A DNA stretch of 64,000 nt from Kitasatospora arboriphila (GTDB lineage Bacteria; Actinomycetota; Actinomycetes; Mycobacteriales; Mycobacteriaceae), in the NCBI RefSeq assembly GCF_000717275.1, contig NZ_JNYV01000005.1, forward strand, positions 62,001 to 126,000, in the 5' to 3' direction. Made by a program: the position numbers and the translations under genes. Of the stretch, positions 20,850 through 29,659 are shown piece by piece. How positions within the stretch are numbered: the stretch's first letter is position 1; the number at the start of each line of letters is the position of its first letter. A model generated the notes under the pieces. It did no database searches and had not been told where the DNA came from. It was given only the letters and a program-made list of their open reading frames with translations.

Positions 20850-21590
20850 ATGGCTAAGGCACCAAAAGCGACAAAAGAGGCGAAGGCAGCAGCGAAGGCT
20901 GCCCGTAAGGAAGCGTCGCGGGCCCGCCGCAAGCAGCTCTGGCAGGCGTTCCAGATGCAGCGTAAAGAAGACAAGCTGCTGCTGCCCTACATGATCGGCG
21001 CGGTTGTCCTCCTGGTCGGCCTGGCCGTGCTCATCGGTGTGCTCACCGGATCGCTGGTGTTCGTTCTGCCGCTGGGCATCGTTCTGGGTGTGCTGATCGC
21101 TTTCATCATCTTCGGTCGTCGTGTTCAGAAGACGGTGTTCACCAAAGCGGAGGGCCAGGCCGGCGCCGCAGCGTGGGCGCTGGACAACATGCGTGGACAG
21201 TGGCGGGTCAAGCAAGCGGTCACGGGCACCGCCCATCTCGACGCGATCCATCGGGTCATCGGCAAGCCCGGGGTCATCCTCGTGGCCGAAGGCGCGCCCC
21301 ACCGCACCAAATCGTTGCTGGCACAGGAGAAGAAGCGGATCGCCCGACTGGTCGGCGATACACCGATCTACGACGTGACCGTCGGCAACGAGGAGGGCCA
21401 GGTACCCCTGAAGAGCCTCGAACGTCATCTGAACAAACTGCCGAACAACATCAACAAGGCCCGGATCGACGCCCTGGAATCACGTCTCGCGGCGTTGGGC
21501 GGGAAGCAGCCCGGACCGGGAATGCCCAAGGGACCGATGCCGCAGGGTGCGAAGATGCGCAACGTCCAGCGCGCCGCCCGCCGCCGATAG
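20850..21590 (+). CDS. Conserved DUF4191 membrane protein
   Basis: This 246-residue protein is the counterpart of Rv2219 and carries the DUF4191 signature. It begins with a very basic Ala/Lys-rich segment (residues 1-35), followed by two hydrophobic helices (about 48-90) and a soluble domain with HRVIGKPGVILVAEG and SLLAQEKKRIARL. The tail is rich in Gly, Pro and Lys. The function is unknown. Its constant position after lipA in related genomes suggests a link to lipoate or membrane homeostasis, but that is only inference. Confidence 0.82.
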   Translation: MAKAPKATKEAKAAAKAARKEASRARRKQLWQAFQMQRKEDKLLLPYMIGAVVLLVGLAVLIGVLTGSLVFVLPLGIVLGVLIAFIIFGRRVQKTVFTKAEGQAGAAAWALDNMRGQWRVKQAVTGTAHLDAIHRVIGKPGVILVAEGAPHRTKSLLAQEKKRIARLVGDTPIYDVTVGNEEGQVPLKSLERHLNKLPNNINKARIDALESRLAALGGKQPGPGMPKGPMPQGAKMRNVQRAARRR

Positions 21591-21631
21591 TTCCTGCGCA
21601 CGCCGCACTTTCCCCGCACAGAACAGAACAA

Positions 21632-21690
21632 CGCCACCCGTTCTGGTCACATCCACCTTGCAGAGGGTGGATGGGCCGAAACGGGTGGCG
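21632..21690. terminator. Nested hairpins between convergent genes
   Basis: An outer 11-bp perfect stem (CGCCACCCGTT at 21632-21642 with 21680-21690) encloses an inner 8-bp stem (CATCCACC at 21650-21657 with 21666-21673). It lies between the convergent DUF4191 and RDD genes and can fold on either strand, so it probably acts as a bidirectional terminator. Confidence 0.75.
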
Positions 21691-21716
21691 CTGTCGTCGG
21701 TGTGTGTGGCGGGAGG

Positions 21717-22184
21717 CTAGCGCGTACGGACCAACGCGGTACCGGTTGCCCGATCGTGCAGTCCCCGGCCATCGGCATCATTGATCAGAGGCGGAACCAG
21801 GAAGACGATGAGGATCTGCCGGCCCAGCGACCGCAGAAGTCCCACCCGCTCGCCCCCGTCCACCCTGGCCACCCGCAAGCCGGTGATGAACTGGCCCGGG
21901 GTGAAGCCGAATGCGGTCAAGGTCACGGCTCCGACCACAAACCAGACGAGCAGGACGATCGTCGACAGCGACGACGACTGCAGGTCCTGGACAAACAACA
22001 GCGAGATACCGCCGCACATCAGCCAATCGACGAGCAGACCCACGCAGCGGTGCCACGACGACGCCAGCGCCCCGGGTCCCGATTCGGGCAATCCGAGCTG
22101 TTCACCGCGGTAGGTGCCGTCGTCGACACCATCGTGCAGAGCCGACTGGGGGCCCGAGAGCCACGATCCGGTGATTCGTCCCAT
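21717..22184 (-). CDS. RDD-family membrane protein
   Basis: This 155-residue protein has the RDD domain: an Arg near the start of the first helix (SSWHRCVGLLVDWLM), the second helix, and the GFTPGQFITGLRVARVDGG signature. Three hydrophobic segments are predicted. The start ATG 22184 (MGRITGSWLSG) gives the normal length; the frame is open much further upstream, but that part runs antisense through glnA. The counterpart is Rv2219A. The function is unknown. It is divergent from glnA1, so the GlnR-type site in between could influence both genes. Confidence 0.85.
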   Translation of the reverse strand: MGRITGSWLSGPQSALHDGVDDGTYRGEQLGLPESGPGALASSWHRCVGLLVDWLMCGGISLLFVQDLQSSSLSTIVLLVWFVVGAVTLTAFGFTPGQFITGLRVARVDGGERVGLLRSLGRQILIVFLVPPLINDADGRGLHDRATGTALVRTR

Positions 22185-22282
22185 TGCCCAATCATAGATG
22201 TGCTGCCGAATCCGTCGGACCCGGCGCGACTCGCCACGACACGCCGTGATCGGTACCGTCGTTGCGTCGCGGACTTCCCTAC

Positions 22283-22320
22283 GTAACACAGGCGAAACAC
22301 CGAGGTATCTGCCAAGCAAC
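22283..22320 (+). promoter_or_regulatory. GlnR-type operator upstream of glnA1
   Basis: Four pentamers with exact 6-bp spacing read GTAAC-N6-GAAAC-N6-GTATC-N6-GCAAC. The published actinobacterial GlnR consensus is GTNAC-N6-GAAAC-N6-GTNAC-N6-GAAAC, so the first half matches fully and the second half is degenerate, which is common in real sites. It ends 125 bp before the glnA1 start codon, a normal operator position. It is expected to mediate nitrogen control of glnA1 by GlnR, which is not encoded in the window. Confidence 0.82.
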
Positions 22321-22445
22321 CTGGTGTCAATACGGTCAGCGGTGATGATCCGCCGCTCTAGAGTGGCAAGGACAGTCGTCAGACCCAGGTAGAACCCAAG
22401 AATCGGTCTGACTACAACGGGTACGAGTGAAGGAGTCACCCACAG

Positions 22446-23879
22446 GTGTACAACACAAAAGAAGAACTGCTCGAGGGCATCAAGTCCGAGGGCGTCGAAT
22501 ATGTCGACATCCGGTTCTGCGATCTCCCCGGGGTGATGCAGCACTTCTCCATCCCGGCATCGGCTTTCGATGAGAGCGTCTTCGAGGACGGCCTGGCATT
22601 CGACGGATCGTCGGTGCGCGGCTTCCAGTCGATCGACGAGTCGGACATGATGCTCCTCCCCGACCCGGCGACTGCGCGGATCGACCCGTTCCGCAAGGCG
22701 AAGACGATGAACGTCACCTTCTTCGTGCACGACCCGTTCACGCGCGAGGCCTACAGCCGCGACCCGCGAAACATCGCCCGCAAGGCCGAGGACTACCTGG
22801 CCAGCACCGGCATCGCCGATACCTGCTTCTTCGGCGCCGAGGCCGAGTTCTACATCTTCGACTCGGTGTCCTTCAGCTCCGAGATCAACGGCACCCACTA
22901 CCAGGTGGAGTCCGAATCAGGCTGGTGGAACACGGTTTCGCAGACCAACCCCGACGGTTCACCCAACCTCGGCTACAAGGTCCGCCAGAAGGGCGGGTAC
23001 TTCCCGGTCGCCCCGTACGACCACTACGTCGATCTGCGCGATGAGATCTCGACCAACCTCCAGAAGGCCGGTTTCATCCTCGAGCGCGGCCACCACGAGG
23101 TGGGCACCGCCGGACAGGCCGAGATCAACTACAAGTTCAACACCTTGCTGCACGCAGCCGACGATGTTCAGCTGTTCAAGTACATCGTGAAGAACACCGC
23201 ATGGCAGAACGGCAAGACCGTCACCTTCATGCCCAAGCCCCTCTTCGGCGACAACGGCTCGGGCATGCACGCTCACCAGTCGCTGTGGAAAGACGGCAAG
23301 CCTCTGTTCCACGACGAGGCCGGCTACGCGGGACTGTCGGACCTGGCCCGCCACTACATCGGCGGCATCCTGCACCACGCCCCGTCGCTGCTGGCGTTCA
23401 CCAACCCCACGGTGAACTCCTACAAGCGGCTCGTGCCTGGCTACGAGGCCCCGATCAACCTGGTCTACAGCCAGCGCAACCGCAGCGCCTGCGTGCGTAT
23501 CCCGATCACCGGCAACAACCCGAAGGCCAAGCGCCTCGAGTTCCGTTGCCCGGACAGCTCGGGCAACCCGTACCTGGCGTTCGCCGCGATGATGATGGCC
23601 GGCCTGGACGGCATCAAGAACAAGATCGAGCCGCACGAGCCCGTCGACAAGGACCTCTACGAGCTCCCGCCCGAGGAGGCCAAGGGCATCCCCCAGGCCC
23701 CGACGTCGCTCGGTGCGGTCATCGACCGCCTCGAAGAGGATCACGAGTACCTCACCGAGGGTGGCGTGTTCACCGAGGACCTGATCGAGACCTGGATCTC
23801 GTTCAAGCGTGAGAACGAAATCGAGCCGGTGCAGATCCGTCCGCACCCCTACGAGTTCTCCCTGTACTACGACGTCTGA
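22446..23879 (+). CDS. glnA: Glutamine synthetase type I, main assimilatory enzyme
   Basis: This 477-residue dodecameric enzyme forms glutamine from glutamate, ammonia and ATP. It has the beta-grasp N-terminus ([13 protein letters not shown]), the metal and ATP motifs FDGSSVRGF and [19 protein letters not shown], and the adenylylation site Tyr405 in DLYELPPEE, which makes it a GSI-beta enzyme regulated by GlnE. GTG 22446 is the start, with AGGAG 10 bp upstream. A GlnR-type operator lies further upstream. The last codons and the stop form the first unit of a tandem repeat array. Confidence 0.97.
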   Translation: MYNTKEELLEGIKSEGVEYVDIRFCDLPGVMQHFSIPASAFDESVFEDGLAFDGSSVRGFQSIDESDMMLLPDPATARIDPFRKAKTMNVTFFVHDPFTREAYSRDPRNIARKAEDYLASTGIADTCFFGAEAEFYIFDSVSFSSEINGTHYQVESESGWWNTVSQTNPDGSPNLGYKVRQKGGYFPVAPYDHYVDLRDEISTNLQKAGFILERGHHEVGTAGQAEINYKFNTLLHAADDVQLFKYIVKNTAWQNGKTVTFMPKPLFGDNGSGMHAHQSLWKDGKPLFHDEAGYAGLSDLARHYIGGILHHAPSLLAFTNPTVNSYKRLVPGYEAPINLVYSQRNRSACVRIPITGNNPKAKRLEFRCPDSSGNPYLAFAAMMMAGLDGIKNKIEPHEPVDKDLYELPPEEAKGIPQAPTSLGAVIDRLEEDHEYLTEGGVFTEDLIETWISFKRENEIEPVQIRPHPYEFSLYYDV

Positions 23880-24020
23880 CCCGCCTCCGGCGAAGGACGT
23901 CTGACCCGCCTCCGGCGAAGGACGTCTGACCCGCCTCCGGCGAAGGACGTCTGATCCGCCTCCGGCGAAGGACGTCTGACCCGCCTCCGGCGAAGGACGT
24001 CTGATCCGCCTCCGGCGATC
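23871..24020. repeat. Six tandem 25-bp units beginning in the glnA stop region
   Basis: Six head-to-tail 25-bp units begin GACGTCTGA and end CCGGCGAAG. The first unit contains the last two codons and the TGA of glnA. Units 1, 2, 3 and 5 have C at the eleventh base and units 4 and 6 have T, so units 3-4 and 5-6 look like a later 50-bp duplication. Unit 6 ends in ATC instead of AAG. Each unit holds the palindrome GACGTC and a small CGCC-TCC-GGCG hairpin. Copy number is likely to vary between strains. Confidence 0.97.
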
Positions 24021-24043
24021 AGCGCCTGAGTACGTCAACCCGG

Positions 24044-24080
24044 CCGGCCCGGTGAACTGTTCCTCAGTTCACCGGGCCGG
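24044..24080 (+). terminator. glnA transcription terminator
   Basis: A perfect 16-bp stem (24044-24059 with 24065-24080) encloses a 5-nt loop, 164 bp after the glnA stop and just beyond the tandem repeats. The following bases are TCTGG, so there is no T run; such stems are common terminators in actinobacteria. The remaining 100 bp up to the next gene show only a ribosome site. Confidence 0.8.
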
Positions 24081-24180
24081 TCTGGCGTATCCAGGCCCAC
24101 ACCCTGCCCACGGAATGAACCGACGAGCGCACCGGTTGGCGTGAAGAGGTCACCCGTCACAACATCGCAGGGAGTCAATC

Positions 24181-24840
24181 GTGAAGATCGGCATCATCGG
24201 AGCAGGTTTCATCGGCGGAACGCTCACGCGTCGCCTCACCCAACTGGGTCATGAGGTCCGGGTCGCCAACTCGCGCGACCCGCAGACGCTCGCCGACCTG
24301 GCGTCGGAGACCGGTGCCACCGCGGTGTGGGCGTCGGAAGCAGCCGAGGACGCCGATCTCGTGATCGTCAGCATTCCGCAGAAGAACACTCCCGACCTGG
24401 CGCCGGGCATCGTGTCGGCCCGCAAACCCGGCGCGCCCATCATCGAGACGAACAACTACTACCCGCAGCAGCGCGACGGCAAGATCGACGCCATCGAAGA
24501 CGGCACACCTGAAAGCGTCTGGGTTTCACAACTGCTCGGCGAACCGGTCTACAAGGTGTTCAACGGCATTTTCTGGAAACACCTGCTCAACAAGGGTGTT
24601 CCGGCCGGAACACAGGGCCGCATCGCACTCCCGATCGCAGGCCCGGATGACGAGGGCAAGAAAGTCGTCTCCCAGCTCGTCGACGAACTGGGCTTCGATC
24701 CGGTCGACGCCGGAAGCCTGGAAGAGTCGTGGCGTCAGCAACCGGGCACCCCGGTGTACGGCAAGGACTACGGGATCGACGGCACCATCGAAGCGCTTGC
24801 GCAGGCGACGCCCGAACGCACCGCCGAGTGGCGCGCCTGA
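24181..24840 (+). CDS. NAD(P)-binding oxidoreductase of the F420-dependent NADP reductase family
   Basis: This 219-residue protein has an N-terminal Rossmann motif MKIGIIGAGFIGGTLTRRL followed by HEVRVANSRDP. The Asn-Ser-Arg after the second strand suggests NADP(H) preference and is typical of the COG2085 (Fno-like) family. Later motifs are LVIVSIPQKN and ETNNYYPQQRDG, and it lacks a second catalytic domain. It may use F420H2 or simply be an NADP-dependent dehydrogenase; the substrate is unknown. It starts at GTG 24181 behind GGGAG and is not part of the M. tuberculosis gene order, so it is an insertion between glnA1 and glnE. Confidence 0.78.
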   Translation: MKIGIIGAGFIGGTLTRRLTQLGHEVRVANSRDPQTLADLASETGATAVWASEAAEDADLVIVSIPQKNTPDLAPGIVSARKPGAPIIETNNYYPQQRDGKIDAIEDGTPESVWVSQLLGEPVYKVFNGIFWKHLLNKGVPAGTQGRIALPIAGPDDEGKKVVSQLVDELGFDPVDAGSLEESWRQQPGTPVYGKDYGIDGTIEALAQATPERTAEWRA

Positions 24841-24852
24841 CCCCACGAACGA

Positions 24853-24889
24853 CGTCCGCCCGCGCCGAATGATTCGTCGCGGGCGGATG
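24853..24889 (+). terminator. Terminator after the COG2085 oxidoreductase gene
   Basis: A 12-bp stem (24853-24864 with 24878-24889, with one G-T pair) surrounds a loop that can itself fold a little, starting 12 bp after the stop codon. A T-rich stretch (TGTTTGTGT) follows. Confidence 0.7.
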
Positions 24890-24958
24890 TGTTTGTGTCA
24901 CAGCACATTCGCCGACCGCAGTGATCGGTCTGCGATCGGCAACTGCTACGTTGCTCGG

Positions 24959-25549
24959 ATGACCTACAAGCGTTTGCTCCCGGCCCTCATCGTGTCCTCG
25001 ACGCTGATGCTGGCCGCATGCGGCTCCGACGTCGACTCCGCCACCTCTGAATCAACCGCCGCGGGGATCACCACCACCGCAGCACCCGCGGGATGCCCGA
25101 CAGTGGCCCCGGAGTCCGACGTGGCACCGGAGTGGACGTTGTCAGGAACCACCGGTGAGGTCGCTGTCACCGGCTCCACCGACACCACCGCGCCCGCCAT
25201 CGAGGTCACCACACCCTTCTCCGTCAACCAGACGACCGTTCACACGCTGACCGAGGGTGACGGCGCACTTGTGCCCGACACTGCCGAGGTGACGGTCTGC
25301 TACATGGGCGTGAACGGCCGCGACGGCACGGTGTTCGACAGCAGCTACGAGCGCGGCGTGCCCGTCGACTTCCCGCTCGACCAAGTCGTCCCAGGATTCC
25401 AGAAGGCCATCACCGGCCAGAAGGTCGGATCCACCGTGGCCGTCGCGATGACGTCTGCCGATGGGTACGCGAACGGCAATCCCCAGGCCGGTATCGAAGC
25501 CGGCGACACGCTGGTTTTCGCCATCAAGATCATCTCCGCCGAGAGCTGA
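24959..25549 (+). CDS. FKBP-type peptidyl-prolyl isomerase, secreted lipoprotein
   Basis: This 196-residue protein begins with a lipoprotein signal peptide ending in the lipobox LAAC (Cys21), so it should be anchored outside the membrane. A Ser/Thr/Ala-rich spacer leads to a C-terminal FKBP domain with VTVCYMGVNGRDGTVFDSSYERG, VPGFQKAITGQKVGS and the final AGDTLVFAIKI. It probably catalyses prolyl cis-trans isomerisation in exported proteins. I chose ATG 24959 because it directly precedes the signal sequence; the frame is open upstream into the previous gene. It stands alone between a terminator and a convergent gene. Confidence 0.88.
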   Translation: MTYKRLLPALIVSSTLMLAACGSDVDSATSESTAAGITTTAAPAGCPTVAPESDVAPEWTLSGTTGEVAVTGSTDTTAPAIEVTTPFSVNQTTVHTLTEGDGALVPDTAEVTVCYMGVNGRDGTVFDSSYERGVPVDFPLDQVVPGFQKAITGQKVGSTVAVAMTSADGYANGNPQAGIEAGDTLVFAIKIISAES

Positions 25550-25598
25550 TCAGAGGGCCAAGAAGTGAGACCGCCGCCGACTCGGTAGCAGAGAGTCG

Positions 25599-26582
25599 TC
25601 AGCTCGGTACCAGTGCGACCACGAGCGCACGATGGTCGGACCTCGTCACCGAGAAGGTGGACAGCGACGTCGCGGTGAATCCGCGCGTCACCACGTGGTC
25701 GATGCCGATCAGCGGCGGGTAGCTCCGGTCGGCCGGGTAGGTCAACTGCACACCCTCCCCCGCCTGCTCGGTCGCATCCCGGAATCCGCGCTCCAGTAGC
25801 GACCGATACTGCGCGTGGTCCCATGTCGCGTTGAAGTCTCCGCTGACGATCACTCGATCTCCGGTGACCCCGTGCACCGTTTCGCGAAGGCGTTTCATCT
25901 CGTCCACCCATCGATCCGGGTCGTAGGGGTAGGGCGGGATCGGATGCACGGCGAAGACGGTGGTGCCGGGCGCGTCGGGAAGGTCCACGTCCGCCCGCAG
26001 ATTTCCCAGCGCGAACCCGTTCAGTTCAGCAGTGTTGCGGAGCGGGTAACGGCTGAATATGCCTGTACCGGTGCCACCTTCGCCGGGTACGACGAACTCG
26101 TACGGCATCATGCCGCGTAGATCTGTGCCTTCGAGTTCAGCAAGGGACTCGGGCGTGAGCTCCTCGACGGTGAGCAACGCCGCCCCGGTCGCCCGGACCC
26201 GCGACACCACTTCTCCGGCATCGGCCTCGCCGAGCTTGAGGTTCGCCTGCACCACTGTCACCGACCCGCGAGTGGGTGCATCGGCCGATCTGAACAGCGG
26301 CGCCTGGGTCCAGATACCCACCCCCAAAAGGACAATGGCCAGCACGGTGGAGATCCACCGACGTGTCACGGCGAGGACGAGGATGGCAGGAACGATGGCG
26401 AGCAACATCAGCGGTACGGCACTGGCAGCAGCGATCGCCACCTGCCCACGGCCTGGGAAGAAATGCAGCCACACCGCCGCCAGGGCAACCGCTAGCAGCG
26501 CCCAGCCGATCACCACGGCAAAGAAGTAGAGGACCTTGAACGCGGCTCCCCGGTCTGCCAGACGCTGCGAGCGCCGCCTCAC
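25599..26582 (-). CDS. Membrane-anchored endonuclease/exonuclease/phosphatase-family protein
   Basis: This 327-residue protein has three N-terminal hydrophobic helices (about 15-95) and an extracytoplasmic EEP domain. Family residues are visible: the metal-binding Glu in [12 protein letters not shown], the Asp/Asn of [11 protein letters not shown], and the catalytic Asp-His pairs in GIDHVVTRG and RSDHRALVV. The likely reaction is hydrolysis of a phosphodiester or phosphate ester, but the substrate is not known. It starts at GTG 26582, overlapping the glnE stop by 4 bp, so it is translated from the end of the glnE message. Confidence 0.83.
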   Translation of the reverse strand: MRRRSQRLADRGAAFKVLYFFAVVIGWALLAVALAAVWLHFFPGRGQVAIAAASAVPLMLLAIVPAILVLAVTRRWISTVLAIVLLGVGIWTQAPLFRSADAPTRGSVTVVQANLKLGEADAGEVVSRVRATGAALLTVEELTPESLAELEGTDLRGMMPYEFVVPGEGGTGTGIFSRYPLRNTAELNGFALGNLRADVDLPDAPGTTVFAVHPIPPYPYDPDRWVDEMKRLRETVHGVTGDRVIVSGDFNATWDHAQYRSLLERGFRDATEQAGEGVQLTYPADRSYPPLIGIDHVVTRGFTATSLSTFSVTRSDHRALVVALVPS

Positions 26583-29500
26583 CCGCCGAATACCTTCAGT
26601 ACCACGGCTTTTGCCCGCCGGGTCACGCGCAGATAGTTGTCCAAGAACTCCCCCGAGTCGTCATCGTGCCATCCGGCCGCAAAAGCAACCGCGCGCAACG
26701 TCTTTCCCGGCGCCGGCAACTGGTCCACTGCCTTGCCGCGTACCAGCACCAGCGCATTGCGTGCCTTTGTCGCCGTCAGCCACGCCTCCTTGAGGAGGTG
26801 GACGTCATTCTCCCCGAGCAGTTCCGCCGAGCCGATGGCGTCGAGACATTGCAAGGTGGATGTGTTGTGCAGGGCCGGGATCCGGTGCCCGTGCCGTAAC
26901 TGCAACAGCTGGACCGTCCACTCGATGTCGGCGAGGCCACCTCGTCCCAGTTTCGTATGAGTTGCCGGGTCGGCTCCGCGAGGAAGACGTTCGGCATCCA
27001 CCCGGGCTTTGATCCGCCGGATCTCACGGACCGCATCCGAGGACACGCCGCCCTCCGGGTATCGGATCTGGTCGGCCATGTGCAGGAAGGCGACTCCGAG
27101 GTCCTCATCGCCGGCGACCTGGTGTGCTCGGAGCAACGCCTGGATCTCCCAGGCCTGCGCCCACTGCTGGTAGTAGGTCGCGTAGGCGGCGAGGGTGCGA
27201 ACCACCGGGCCGTTTCGGCCTTCCGGGCGCAGTCCGGTGTCGACCTCGAGCGGAGGGTCGGCACTCGGTGTCCCGAGGAGTTGGCGTACCCGGTCGGCGA
27301 TCGAGTTGGCCCACCGGACTGCCTCGGACTCGTCCACGCCCTCCACGGGGTCGCAGACGAAGAGCACGTCGGCGTCCGACCCGTAACCCAGTTCACCGCC
27401 ACCGAGCCGGCCCATGCCGATCACGGCCATCCGGGCCGGAGCGGGTGATTTCCGTTCGGCGACCGAGGCTTTGGTGACCACCGTCAGCGCGGCGTTCAGC
27501 ACACCGGCCCATACCAGCGACAGCGCTCGGCACACCTGCGGGACGTCGAGCATGCCCAGGATGTCGGCCGAAGCAACCCTGGCCAGTTCGGCTCGCCGGT
27601 GTGAGCGCGCCACTGCGATGGCCGATTTCAGGTCACGCTGCCGGACGGCCGAGGCGACCATGCCGCCGACCACGTCTTTGGGATCGACCTCGATGAGCTT
27701 GGGACCCAAGGCACCGTCGGCGTACAACCGGATCACATCCGGGGACCGCATCAACAGCTCGGCTGCGTAGGCCGAGGTGCCCAGCACCGTCATCAACCGT
27801 TCGGCGACCACACCCTCGTCGCGGATCAGGCGCAGGAACCAGTCGCGATCGGCCGCGGCGTCGCAGAGCCTCCGGTAGTTGAGAAGGCCCGCATCCGGAT
27901 CTGGTGTGCGACTGAGCCATTCGAGCAACGTCGGCAGAAGCAGTTCCTGGATCTGGCCCCGGCGTCCGGTCTCGGAGACCAGCGCTTTCAGATGCCCCAG
28001 CGCGTTCTGCGGTTTGCTGTAGCCGAGTGCGCCCAGACGCCGGATCGCCGATTCGTCCGACAGCCTCAGCTCGTCCTTGTCGAAACGTGTGACCGCTTCG
28101 AGCAAGGGGCGGTAAAAGATCTTCTCGTGCAGGCGGCGGACCCGATGCGACTGTCGTCGGATCTCTTCGCGCAGCACGCCCCCCGCATCGAGGTCGCCGG
28201 TGGGTCTGATGTGCGCGGCGCGGGCAAGCCACCGCATGGCCTCCACATCGGTGAACTCGGGAAGCGTATGCGTGCGCTTGAGCCGTTGAAGCTGCAGGCA
28301 GTGTTCTAGCAAACGCAAGAACTCGTAGGAGGCAATGAGATTGGCGCCGTCGTCGCGGCCGATGTACCCGCCGTCCCGCAACACCGTGAGGGCCTCGACA
28401 GTTCCCTTCACCCGAAGCGTTTCGTCGACGCGGCCGTGCACCATCTGCAAGAGCTGAACGGCGAACTCGACATCGCGCAGTCCACCGCGACCGAGTTTGA
28501 TCTCGCGCTCGCGCATGTCCTCGGGCAGCATCGACTCGACCCGGCGGCGCATTGCCTGCACGTCGATGACGAAGTCTTCGCGCTCAGAGGCCTCCCACAC
28601 CATCGGGCTCACGGCGTCCACGTACTGGCGGCACAGTTCCATGTCGCCGGTCATCGGCCGCGCCTTGAGCAGGGCCTGGAACTCCCATGTCTTGGCCCAG
28701 CGCTTGTAGTAGGTGACATGCGCATCGAGGGTTCGGGTGAGAGCGCCCGCCTTGCCTTCCGGCCGTAGCGCGGCATCCACCTCGAAGAAGGCAAGCGATC
28801 CCACGCGCATCATCTCGCCGGCGATACGGCTGGTCTGCGCATCGGCGGGCTCACTGACGAAGATGACATCGACATCGCTGACGTAATTCAGTTCGCGCGC
28901 ACCGCATTTGCCCATGGCGATCACACCGATGCGACAGGTCAGCGAATCGTCACCGCAGACCTCGGCAATGGCGACCGCCAAGGCCGCCGTGAGAGCCGCG
29001 TCGGCGAGGTCGGCCAGAAAGTTGCTCACATCACTGAACCACAGGACCGGTTCGTCCTCCACGGTGGGCGCGAGGTCGCGGGCGGCCACCTGCAGCAGCA
29101 GGTCCCGATAGGCGAGCCGTAGCGCAACCACCGCTTTCGGGCCTGTCTCGCGTGCCCGGAACAGCAGGTTCCCATTGTCTTCGTGTCCCGACTCGGGTTG
29201 TGCGCCAACGGCATCGAGCATCGACTGCAGAACTTCTGCCGGTTCAGGCAGGTCCTTGCGGGTCAGCAATCGCCAGGCATGGTTCTCGGCGACGAGGTGG
29301 TCTCCCAGCGCGGTCGACGACCCGAGTACGGCGAAGAGACGTCCCCGGAAACCGCGGTCGGTGCGTAAGAGCCCGTCGATGTCCGCCCATTCCGGGCCGA
29401 CGGCCGCGTGCAGCCGGACGAGCGCTCGGAGCGCGATGTCCGCACTCGGTGCGCGCGAGAGCGCCCACAAGAGATCGACGCTCTCTTCTGCATCCCAGCC

Positions 29501-29629
29501 GAGCGTCGCCAGATCCGCAGCCGCTGTTGCTTCCAGCAGTCCGAGTCGGCCGACACTGGGCACTCGAGATCGCGAGGCAGGTGGGTTCACAACACACAAC
29601 GGTACTGGTCGAGCTGTCGGCGGCACCAT
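26579..29629 (-). CDS. glnE: Bifunctional glutamine synthetase adenylyltransferase/deadenylase
   Basis: GlnE attaches AMP to, and removes it from, the regulatory tyrosine of glutamine synthetase according to nitrogen status. The 1016-residue protein has two nucleotidyltransferase domains, with SDVDVIFV in the N-terminal (deadenylase) half and [13 protein letters not shown] in the C-terminal (adenylylating) half, plus the helical regulatory linker. The start is uncertain: ATG 29629 is used here, but GTG 29590, just before [15 protein letters not shown], fits the M. tuberculosis N-terminus better; neither has a clear ribosome site. It follows glnA2 by 30 bp and its target Tyr405 is in glnA. Confidence 0.94.
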   Translation of the reverse strand: MVPPTARPVPLCVVNPPASRSRVPSVGRLGLLEATAAADLATLGWDAEESVDLLWALSRAPSADIALRALVRLHAAVGPEWADIDGLLRTDRGFRGRLFAVLGSSTALGDHLVAENHAWRLLTRKDLPEPAEVLQSMLDAVGAQPESGHEDNGNLLFRARETGPKAVVALRLAYRDLLLQVAARDLAPTVEDEPVLWFSDVSNFLADLADAALTAALAVAIAEVCGDDSLTCRIGVIAMGKCGARELNYVSDVDVIFVSEPADAQTSRIAGEMMRVGSLAFFEVDAALRPEGKAGALTRTLDAHVTYYKRWAKTWEFQALLKARPMTGDMELCRQYVDAVSPMVWEASEREDFVIDVQAMRRRVESMLPEDMREREIKLGRGGLRDVEFAVQLLQMVHGRVDETLRVKGTVEALTVLRDGGYIGRDDGANLIASYEFLRLLEHCLQLQRLKRTHTLPEFTDVEAMRWLARAAHIRPTGDLDAGGVLREEIRRQSHRVRRLHEKIFYRPLLEAVTRFDKDELRLSDESAIRRLGALGYSKPQNALGHLKALVSETGRRGQIQELLLPTLLEWLSRTPDPDAGLLNYRRLCDAAADRDWFLRLIRDEGVVAERLMTVLGTSAYAAELLMRSPDVIRLYADGALGPKLIEVDPKDVVGGMVASAVRQRDLKSAIAVARSHRRAELARVASADILGMLDVPQVCRALSLVWAGVLNAALTVVTKASVAERKSPAPARMAVIGMGRLGGGELGYGSDADVLFVCDPVEGVDESEAVRWANSIADRVRQLLGTPSADPPLEVDTGLRPEGRNGPVVRTLAAYATYYQQWAQAWEIQALLRAHQVAGDEDLGVAFLHMADQIRYPEGGVSSDAVREIRRIKARVDAERLPRGADPATHTKLGRGGLADIEWTVQLLQLRHGHRIPALHNTSTLQCLDAIGSAELLGENDVHLLKEAWLTATKARNALVLVRGKAVDQLPAPGKTLRAVAFAAGWHDDDSGEFLDNYLRVTRRAKAVVLKVFGG

Positions 29630-29659
29630 CAGCCCACACGGGCCGGCGCCGCCGGAGAG

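Noticed and set aside
23871..24020. Possible CRISPR array
   Set aside because: The units are directly adjacent tandem copies with no spacers, and no cas genes are present.
22959..24038. Long open frame on the minus strand opposite glnA
   Set aside because: It is antisense to a certain gene, runs through the tandem repeats and has no recognisable protein features; such frames are common in GC-rich DNA.
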